Part shown: positions 9,030-15,742 of the stretch, piece after piece
How the letters are laid out: each line of letters opens with the position of its first letter
Position numbering within the stretch: position 1 is the first letter of the stretch
From: Kiritimatiellaeota bacterium B1221
GTDB lineage: Bacteria > Verrucomicrobiota > Kiritimatiellia > SS1-B-03-39 > UBA6053
Assembly: GCA_029269125.1 (NCBI GenBank)
Contig: JARHXX010000028.1
Location: 1 to 44,975, forward strand
DNA: 44,975 bases
Direction of reading: 5' to 3'
Made by a program: the position numbers and the translations under genes
Notes under the pieces: generated by a model
Told to the model about the DNA's origin: nothing
What the model saw: only the letters and a program-made list of their open reading frames with translations
The model's database searches: none

Positions 9030-10243
9030 GCCTGATCCAGTCCGAATGCAGTGTGCAGGGCCCGGGTCGCCTCATCGGCCAACCCGGCTTCAATCACCAC
9101 CGACACCCGGATTTCAGAAGTGGAAATCATTTGGATATTCACCTTCATATCCGCGAGGGTGGAAAACACCTTGGACGCAACCCCGGTATGACTTCGCATG
9201 CCGACCCCCACCAAAGAAACTTTGGCAATGTTGTCATCATACAAATCTTCATTAAAGTTCACCCCTTCAATTTTCTGCAACAACGCTTTCACCTTGCCCA
9301 TGTCATCTTTGGGAACCGTGAAAGAAATATCCGTGCGGCCTTCAGAGCTGATATTCTGGACGATCACATCCACATTGATATCCGCATCCGCCACAGTGGT
9401 GAAGAGTCTTGCGGCCACGCCCGGCGTATCTTCCACACCGCGCAAGGTTACTTTCGCCTGATTTTTATCTGCGGCCACGCCGCGTACCAATACATCTTCC
9501 ATTTGAGCTGCCTCTTTCACTAGGGTTCCTGGTTTCACTTCAAAGCTGGTTAACACTTCCAGCTCCACACCATATTTTTTGGCAAATTCTACAGAGCGGG
9601 ACTGCAGGACCTTGGCACCCATGGATGCAAGCTCCAACATTTCGTCACACGCCACTTCTTTTAATTTTTGAGCTTTCGACACCACCCGCGGATCCGCAGT
9701 GTAGACGCCGTCGACATCGGTAAAGATCTGACACCGGTCCGCTTTTAAGGCCGCAGCCAACGCCACCGCGGTTAAATCCGATCCGCCCCGACCCAGCGTC
9801 GCCACATCCTGCATCGGATTCAATCCCTGGAAACCAGCCACAATCACGACTTTATTCAAATCCAAACACTCGCGCACCCGCTCGGGGTTAATCGCAGTGA
9901 TTTTGGCCTTGGTATGAACGCCATCGGTTTGAATCCCCGCCTGGGGGCCGGTCATGGACACCGCATCAATCCCTGCATGATGCAAGGCCATGGCCAATAA
10001 ACTAATCGTAATTTGTTCACCCGTGGAAAGCAGTTGGTCGTATTCACGGTCGCTGTGATCTGCGTGTACCTCACGGGCCATCGCAATCAACCGGTCAGTG
10101 GTTTTACCCATCGCCGAGACCACCACCACAATATTCCGTCCTTCCCGAACATTTAAGGCCACACGGTCAGCTACCCGGCGCAGACATTCGGTATCTGCGA
10201 CAGAACTTCCGCCAAATTTTTGCACATATAAGGGTTTCGTCAT
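9026..10243 (-). CDS. lysC: Aspartate kinase
   Basis: Phosphorylates L-aspartate, the first step to lysine, threonine and methionine. The 405-residue length fits monofunctional enzymes. The amino-acid kinase domain begins KFGGSSVAD, with VVVVSAMGKTTD and GRGGSDLTAVALAAAL. Two ACT regulatory domains cover about residues 265-400 (VTLRGVEDTPGVAARLF and VSLVGVGMRSHTGVASKVF), implying feedback inhibition by lysine and/or threonine. It overlaps the upstream aPGM-like gene by four bases and cimA by four bases, so the three are tightly coupled. Confidence 0.96.
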   Translation of the reverse strand: MTKPLYVQKFGGSSVADTECLRRVADRVALNVREGRNIVVVVSAMGKTTDRLIAMAREVHADHSDREYDQLLSTGEQITISLLAMALHHAGIDAVSMTGPQAGIQTDGVHTKAKITAINPERVRECLDLNKVVIVAGFQGLNPMQDVATLGRGGSDLTAVALAAALKADRCQIFTDVDGVYTADPRVVSKAQKLKEVACDEMLELASMGAKVLQSRSVEFAKKYGVELEVLTSFEVKPGTLVKEAAQMEDVLVRGVAADKNQAKVTLRGVEDTPGVAARLFTTVADADINVDVIVQNISSEGRTDISFTVPKDDMGKVKALLQKIEGVNFNEDLYDDNIAKVSLVGVGMRSHTGVASKVFSTLADMKVNIQMISTSEIRVSVVIEAGLADEATRALHTAFGLDQA

Positions 10244-11403
10244 GTCTCTTTCCTGAAAATTTCCAGTAACTTTTTAACTTTCGGGCTCCCGAGGGATCCC
10301 TGCGTACATTCTATCTCGGTCCAGTCCTGACAACTGTCAGATGCGATCCCCTCGCCCCACAGGACAAAAGGCGCCGCGCCACGCTCCGGCCGACCGCGAT
10401 GCCGGACCCCGGCGGCCAGTAACAGGAGACGGGAAGGTTGCATTTCCTCCAAAATCGCCTTAACCGGACCGGACACGTAATAGTCAACTGCATCCAAACG
10501 TCGAACCTTTTCTGAAGATCCTTCAAATTTGCGGCTGGAAAAGGGCGCGGGCACCCAAATCACCACTTCATCATGATTTTCCAAAATCTGCATCATTTGA
10601 AACACATCAAAACCCGCATCCGGACGGCTTAAGTTATAGGGATTTTCCATTTGTAAAAGAGTTCGCTTCCACATTTTTGCCATCCCTTCCGCCAACGGAT
10701 CCTGCGTGACCAGCGCCTGACGAAAAGGTTGGACATCCGGCGTCACCACATTTGCCCCGCCACTCCAACACCAAAGCCCGTCTACCGGAGCCTCCCCCAA
10801 ATCGAGGCGCACCGTATTCACCGGATGACCTTTCAAGGTCGCTTCGGCCTTTTGCAACAAACGGGTCAATCGGGCCGGCAGACGTTTCAAAAAGCTTTTA
10901 CGGCCATACTGAACCACCGTGCGGGGCCAAACCTCCCCCTCACCCGCCTGCAGCATTATGACAAAACGCCCCAAACTCAACGAATGCAATTCCACGGCCC
11001 TGCCATCCGTCTCACTGAGTCCCTTCTGTAAATCCTCCAACAAATGCTGCTGCTCCTCCAAACTCGAAGGATGCACCGGCATTTGCACTTGATGTTCGTC
11101 AATACTGACAAATCCGGCCAGGATATATACCCGGTCTGCAGAAACGGGTAATCCCAGAGAAGCGGCCGCCATGGGCCCCCAGCGAAGATCCCGGGCCACC
11201 GCTTCCGGCACCCCGCAAAACTCCGCCAGCAGCGCACGGGATGCATCCGCCTCCGGACGCAGACGTTTGAGTGCCCCGCAACGGCCTTCGGATGCCAGTT
11301 CACGGGCAAAAGGCAGTCGGGCCTGCTGCATGGGAGTTTGATCCTGCAGTTCCGGATAAGGCAGATCCGCCGCCGCATCCACCAATATGGCAACGCGTTT
11401 CAT
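10240..11403 (-). CDS. Degenerate aPGM / 'proposed homoserine kinase' family protein
   Basis: 387 residues. The architecture follows archaeal-type cofactor-independent phosphoglycerate mutases of the alkaline-phosphatase superfamily, the subfamily (TIGR02535-like) proposed as an alternative homoserine kinase in thr operons. Recognisable landmarks are an N-terminal VDAAADLPYPEL (family: DGMADxP.EL), GHPVNTVRL, LWCWSGG (family IWLWGxG) and VSGPVKAILEEM. However, the NMD element, the expected nucleophile Ser region (GSDVAN; here EADASR), the EAPDxxGHxGD metal site (here PAPFSSRKFEGS, about 285-297) and the PDHxTP site (here AAGVRHRG, about 328-335) are all changed. Asp-9 seems kept. It probably is a pseudoenzyme or has a new role. 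It lies 12 bp after hom and overlaps lysC, which ties it to aspartate-family metabolism. Confidence 0.7.
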   Translation of the reverse strand: MKRVAILVDAAADLPYPELQDQTPMQQARLPFARELASEGRCGALKRLRPEADASRALLAEFCGVPEAVARDLRWGPMAAASLGLPVSADRVYILAGFVSIDEHQVQMPVHPSSLEEQQHLLEDLQKGLSETDGRAVELHSLSLGRFVIMLQAGEGEVWPRTVVQYGRKSFLKRLPARLTRLLQKAEATLKGHPVNTVRLDLGEAPVDGLWCWSGGANVVTPDVQPFRQALVTQDPLAEGMAKMWKRTLLQMENPYNLSRPDAGFDVFQMMQILENHDEVVIWVPAPFSSRKFEGSSEKVRRLDAVDYYVSGPVKAILEEMQPSRLLLLAAGVRHRGRPERGAAPFVLWGEGIASDSCQDWTEIECTQGSLGSPKVKKLLEIFRKET

Positions 11404-11415
11404 GAGGTACAGTGC

Positions 11416-12723
11416 CTAACTGTTTAATTCCTCCAGCCGGTACCGAACCATCCGCGGTTCAACCAAATGAGGCATCTCCGCCAAATCCGCCAGCGCGGCC
11501 TGAATCGCCCCCAGCGTGGCTTCATGGGTCACAATCACCACCGGCACAAATCCATCCTCCTCATCATTTTCATGCTGAACCAGGGAGGTGATACTGATGC
11601 CGTAACTTCCCAGTTTCTCCGCCACCTTGGCCAACGAGCCCGGGGCATTCTTAAGGAAAAGACGTAAATAGGAACGTTCCATCCGTTCTTCCGGTGCAAT
11701 CCAGGCCGGAGCGGGATTGGCATTCCAGCTCAGCGGAATGCGGGCATGAGCATCGCCGGAAAGATCCCGGGCCGCATCCACAATATCCGCGACCACTGCA
11801 GATGCGGTGGGCAAACGGCCGGCACCCCGTCCATAATAAAGGGTTTCATCCACCACTTCGCCATCCACCAACACCGCGTTAAAGCTCATATGCACATTGC
11901 TCAACATGTGATCCATGGGAATCAACACCGGTTGCACCCCCACTGAATATCCTTTTTCGCTCTGATCCAGCATGGCCAGCAGTTTGATGCGATAGCCGAG
12001 CTCTTTGGCATTCTTCACGTCTTCCGGATCAATGCCCCGGATTCCGTCCACCGGCACCTCTTCCAGTTTCAGGGGAACCCCAAATGCGATCTGCGAAAGA
12101 ATGACCGCTTTATGGGCGGTGTCCCAGCCATCCACATCCAAGCTCGGCTCCGCTTCCGCATAGCCCAACTCCTGCGCCTGCTTCAGCACATCGTCGAATG
12201 CCACCCCTTCCCGTTCCATACGGGTCAAAATGTAGTTACAGGTCCCGTTCATAATTCCGCAAATGCGGGTAATCGGATTGGCGACCAGCCCTTCACGCAA
12301 GGCCTTAATAATCGGAATTCCCCCGGCCACCGCCGCCTCAAAAAACAAATCCACCCCATGGGCTTCCGCAGCCGCCATCAATTCCGTGCCGTGCTCAGCC
12401 AATAATGCCTTGTTGGCGGTCACCACCGATTTTTGTGCGGCCAACGCTTCCAACACAAACTTTTTGGCAATCCCGGTGCCTCCAATCAGCTCCACCACAA
12501 TTTGAATATCCGGATCGTTAATCACTTCATAGGCGTCGGTGGTGAGAATCTCCCGGGGGATCTCAAATCCAAAGTCGCGGTCCAAATCCAAATCCGCCGC
12601 CTTCTTCAAGACCAGCGGAATGCCTGTCCGCGCTTCCATCAGGGGCCCCTGCTTTATAAGCGTTTCCGCCGTGCCTGCGCCAACTGTGCCGAGACCGAGA
12701 ATGCCAACATTAACCGTTTTCAT
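11416..12723 (-). CDS. hom: Homoserine dehydrogenase
   Basis: Reduces aspartate-4-semialdehyde to homoserine with NAD(P)H, the branch to threonine and methionine. The 435 residues include an N-terminal Rossmann motif GILGLGTVGAGT, the catalytic region (YAEAEPSLDVDGWDTAHKA, which carries the family Asp/Lys residues) and a C-terminal ACT domain (LRLFLKNAPGSLAKVAEKL) expected to sense threonine. It is the first gene of the minus-strand operon hom, aPGM-like, lysC, cimA, valS. A TATAAA lies about 30 bp upstream of the start on the coding strand, but no convincing -35 was found. Confidence 0.96.
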   Translation of the reverse strand: MKTVNVGILGLGTVGAGTAETLIKQGPLMEARTGIPLVLKKAADLDLDRDFGFEIPREILTTDAYEVINDPDIQIVVELIGGTGIAKKFVLEALAAQKSVVTANKALLAEHGTELMAAAEAHGVDLFFEAAVAGGIPIIKALREGLVANPITRICGIMNGTCNYILTRMEREGVAFDDVLKQAQELGYAEAEPSLDVDGWDTAHKAVILSQIAFGVPLKLEEVPVDGIRGIDPEDVKNAKELGYRIKLLAMLDQSEKGYSVGVQPVLIPMDHMLSNVHMSFNAVLVDGEVVDETLYYGRGAGRLPTASAVVADIVDAARDLSGDAHARIPLSWNANPAPAWIAPEERMERSYLRLFLKNAPGSLAKVAEKLGSYGISITSLVQHENDEEDGFVPVVIVTHEATLGAIQAALADLAEMPHLVEPRMVRYRLEELNS

Positions 12724-12998
12724 GAATGTATACTTTAAAGGGTTTTTATAGTGATAAAGAGGCGGAAACTAACACCGGAATGCCCCAAAAGACAAGCGAA
12801 AAGGGTGAGGAGTTACGCCGGTTTCAAGACAAAAGGATCCCTGAATTCACCCTCGCCACCGCCATCCCCCCCGGAATCGGGACCTGCGGAGACTCTCCTC
12901 CGTTTCAGTTGATACAGAATCGTATTGACCCTGTACAAGGATCATGCTTTGTTACGCGCCCAATTTTCGACGTATTTTTTAGTCAAGGTGGTTCTATT
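12724..12998. other. Divergent promoter region of hom and the PpiD-like gene
   Basis: 275 bp without supported genes. The plus-strand frame of the downstream chaperone stays open back to 12726, but the text there has no family-like sequence. TTGATA (12909) and TTGACC (12925) are possible -35 elements for the plus strand, with only weak -10 partners. No riboswitch or attenuator fold was recognised for the amino-acid operon. Confidence 0.4.
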
Positions 12999-14693
12999 AT
13001 GATGATCATGCGCTTTCACAAACTGATTCAATCCCGCTTGCTGTGGTTGATTTTTCTCGGTATTCTCATTTGCTCCTTTGTCCTGTGGGGCCTTGCCAGT
13101 AATACCAATAAAAATCCCGCCATTGAGCGCCTGAAACGTACCGTAGCCACGGTGGATGGCGAAAATGTCAGCTTTTTAAGAATGGATATCACCCGCAGAA
13201 TGCTGGAAACCCAGGCGCAACAACGCATTCCTGAAGAAATGCTCAACGAAATGGCGCTTAACCACCTTGCACAAGTCGCCTATGCCGAAAAAATCGGTTT
13301 AGGCGCCCCGGAAGATCTCGCCCGCCAACAATTCTTCCTCGGCTTTGCCGGTGAAGACGGCAGCATCAATCAGGATTTTGTCCAACAGTTCCGCGAAAGC
13401 CTGCGCGGCGGCCCCCTCACTGAAGCAGACTATATCCGCTTCACCCAGGAAGAACTCACGTTGCGCAACCTCGCCCGCATGCTCAGTTCATATATCCTGG
13501 TTCCGGGATTCGATGTCGACCGCTGGTCCGGCGTCCAAACCGACTCTTATACTGTGCAGTACGCCATCCTCTCCCCGGAAATTCTGAAAGAGGAAGTGAA
13601 AGTAAGCGATGAACAGCTCAACACCTTCTTTACCGAAAACATTGACCGTTTCCAGCTTCCGGAAAAACGGATCGTGCGCTTCCTCGCGGTGGATGTGGCA
13701 GACTTCACAGACCAGGTCTCCGAAGTCACCAACAGCGATGCTCTGGATTATTATATGGAACGCCCCGAAGTCTATGTGCGCTCTGTCACCCAGGCCGCCA
13801 CTGAAGAAGGCGGAGAGGAAACCACCATTCAGGAGCCCATCCCCTTCGATGAAGTAAAAGAGGAGATCACCAAAACCCTTCAACAGGAACGCGCCCGTAA
13901 ACTGGCAGAGGAAACCGCCATGAGCTATGCGGTTTACATGATTCCCCGCGGTGGCCGATCCGGTAAAAGCCTGGACACCATCGCCCAGGAAGCCGGTAGC
14001 GAAGTTCAAACCACCGAAGCCTTTGCCATCAGCGAACCGATTGAGGCCCTGCCCAATGCATCCGCATTCAGACAGGCCGCCTTCAAACTCGACATGAGCG
14101 ATCTGGGCAAACGCGGTGGACCGGTTGAAGCCGGCGACCAGTTTGTGGTCATGGAACTGGTAGAAATCATCCCGCCCCGCGCACCTGCGTTTGATGAAGT
14201 GGCCGATCAAGTTAAGAATGTTGCCCAGGCCTACTACACCCGCGAAGCCGTCATCGCCGAAGGAGAAGCCCTGGTAACCCGCATTCGCGAAGCCGTGGAC
14301 GCAGGCGCAAGTTTCGAAGAGGAACTGAAAAAAGTGGAACTCACCCCCATCAACCCTCCTCCCTTCGATATGCAAACCGGAAACGCTCAGCGCATTCCAC
14401 AGGCCTTGTTAACGGAGATCACTTCGGCCAAAACCGGAGAAGTTGTGGGCCCCGTGGACTCCCAGTTCGGCGTTTCGTTCATCGGCTATCTGGCCGGGCG
14501 TACTCCCAACCCCGAAGCTGCCGCAGAATTGGCACCGCAGGTACGTCAAATGCTCAGCACCCAACTTCACTTCCCCGAAGTGTATGAAAGCTTCCGTAAA
14601 AACCAAATTGAACCCTTGATCATCAAGGTCGATGAGGAAAAACCCGTCGCGGAAGAAGAGTCGGCAGAGCTTGAAAGCGAAGACGCCGCCTAA
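12999..14693 (+). CDS. PpiD/SurA-like membrane-anchored periplasmic chaperone
   Basis: Probable folding factor at the outer face of the inner membrane. The 564 residues start with MMIMRFHKLIQSRLLWLIFL; the single transmembrane anchor is at about 10-32. A SurA/PpiD-type N-terminal domain follows (VDGENVSFLRMDITRRMLETQAQQRIPEEMLNEMALNHLAQ region), then FFTENIDRFQLPEKRIVRFLAVDV, and near the C-terminus a PPIC-like strand (KTGEVVGPVDSQFGVSFIGYL). The end is strongly acidic. A complete parvulin domain is not obvious, so isomerase activity is uncertain. The ATG at 12999 was chosen over upstream in-frame codons because AAGGTGG lies 7 bp before it and the protein then begins at the expected membrane anchor. 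Confidence 0.82.
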   Translation: MMIMRFHKLIQSRLLWLIFLGILICSFVLWGLASNTNKNPAIERLKRTVATVDGENVSFLRMDITRRMLETQAQQRIPEEMLNEMALNHLAQVAYAEKIGLGAPEDLARQQFFLGFAGEDGSINQDFVQQFRESLRGGPLTEADYIRFTQEELTLRNLARMLSSYILVPGFDVDRWSGVQTDSYTVQYAILSPEILKEEVKVSDEQLNTFFTENIDRFQLPEKRIVRFLAVDVADFTDQVSEVTNSDALDYYMERPEVYVRSVTQAATEEGGEETTIQEPIPFDEVKEEITKTLQQERARKLAEETAMSYAVYMIPRGGRSGKSLDTIAQEAGSEVQTTEAFAISEPIEALPNASAFRQAAFKLDMSDLGKRGGPVEAGDQFVVMELVEIIPPRAPAFDEVADQVKNVAQAYYTREAVIAEGEALVTRIREAVDAGASFEEELKKVELTPINPPPFDMQTGNAQRIPQALLTEITSAKTGEVVGPVDSQFGVSFIGYLAGRTPNPEAAAELAPQVRQMLSTQLHFPEVYESFRKNQIEPLIIKVDEEKPVAEEESAELESEDAA

Positions 14694-14715
14694 CCCGCGA
14701 GCATTCCAACAAAAC

Positions 14716-14756
14716 AAAGGAGAACAGGTCGAAAGATCTGTTCTCCTTTTGCTTGC
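14716..14756 (+). terminator. Rho-independent terminator after the PpiD-like gene
   Basis: A long stem, aaaggagaacag / ctgttctccttt, extends inward through a G-U pair, T-A and C-G to a GAAA tetraloop (15 bp in all). A T-rich tail, ttgctt, follows. It is also suitable as a bidirectional terminator for the convergent araC-type gene. Confidence 0.92.
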
Positions 14757-14785
14757 CCCCCCCCACCCGTAACCGAACATTTTCC

Positions 14786-15655
14786 CTATACATTCCCCAC
14801 CGCCTGATTCCGGTAAGATCGGGGCCCCATGCCTTCACGCTGCTTAAACCAGTTGGTGAAATGCGGCGAAGAACTAAACCCCAATTCATAAGCAATTTCT
14901 TTAACCTGCAGACGGGTTTCAGACAGGGCTTGCTGCGCACGCTCCAAACGCAGGCGGTCATAATACTGAAATGGAGAAAGCCCGTTCTCCCGTTTAAACA
15001 GCCGGTTGAGTTGATTTACACTCAATCCGCATTCCCGGGCCAGCTCCGCTTCGGAAAATCCTTCGTGAAAAGAAAACCGCTCCAAACGAATCAGAGCCTG
15101 CTGCACCCGCGCATCCCCCTGACGCCTTAACAACAGCTGCTCCCCGAGACGGTGCTGACATTGGGTGTACGCGGCCAGCCACTGATAAAATGCCGCTTCA
15201 ATTCTGAAATTTTCATCCAGCGGTATCCGTTGACGCCCCACCATGATCGGCCCACTTGACGACCAGGGGTGCAACTGGCGAATCAATTCCCGACCCGCCT
15301 GTTCCAGCAACGGACAGCTCTCGGACTTCAGCACATAACTCCGTTCGCGCAAAAATAGCGGATCCCCTCCCGGATAGGTTAATAAAAAACGAAAAGACAA
15401 AATGCGGGCCCGCGGGGAAAAATACTGTTCGGCCCGGGTACGCCCCGGAAAGACCCACTCGCCCGCCCCCGCTTTCACTCTCTCTTGAGGATCGGTGACG
15501 GTGACCGATCCGCTTTCAATATACCAGCACACCGACACGTCCTCAAATGAAGCCCGCATATGTAAATGACGTGGCTCCAACTCCCGCTCATTCGCCCAAA
15601 TCAGTTGTGCCCGACATTCACTTAAATCCAGCCTCGGTAAGGATGTGTTTTGCAT
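14786..15655 (-). CDS. AraC/XylS-family transcriptional regulator
   Basis: 289-residue DNA-binding regulator. The N-terminal part (about 1-170) is a cupin-like ligand-sensing domain (SVTVTDPQERVKAGAGEWVF). The C-terminal part holds the double helix-turn-helix: FSEAELARECGLSVNQLNRLF and VKEIAYELGFSSSPHFTNWFK with the AraC signature text. The ATG at 15655 is used; a TTG nine bases upstream is possible. It is divergently transcribed from the FAD oxidoreductase, separated by 87 bp of AT-rich DNA, and is therefore the likely regulator of the oxidoreductase-sulfatase pair, presumably in response to a sugar. Confidence 0.93.
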   Translation of the reverse strand: MQNTSLPRLDLSECRAQLIWANERELEPRHLHMRASFEDVSVCWYIESGSVTVTDPQERVKAGAGEWVFPGRTRAEQYFSPRARILSFRFLLTYPGGDPLFLRERSYVLKSESCPLLEQAGRELIRQLHPWSSSGPIMVGRQRIPLDENFRIEAAFYQWLAAYTQCQHRLGEQLLLRRQGDARVQQALIRLERFSFHEGFSEAELARECGLSVNQLNRLFKRENGLSPFQYYDRLRLERAQQALSETRLQVKEIAYELGFSSSPHFTNWFKQREGMGPRSYRNQAVGNV

Positions 15656-15742
15656 TATGGTCAATATTTACATCTTTATTGTTATTTTATGCAATTCAAT
15701 TTCCTTTCTTTTCCTCTGCAGATTTGACTACACTGCCCTCCT

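Noticed and set aside
12726..12998. N-terminal extension of the PpiD-like protein
   Set aside because: The frame is open but has no family-like sequence, and the ATG at 12999 has a good Shine-Dalgarno site and begins right before the membrane anchor.
12724..12998. Lysine or threonine riboswitch/attenuator upstream of hom
   Set aside because: No lysine-riboswitch core, leader peptide with Thr/Ile runs, or attenuator hairpin with T-run could be identified by eye.
13488..14375. 295-codon open frame on the minus strand
   Set aside because: Antisense to the PpiD-like gene, Gly/Phe/His-rich composition typical of a shadow frame.
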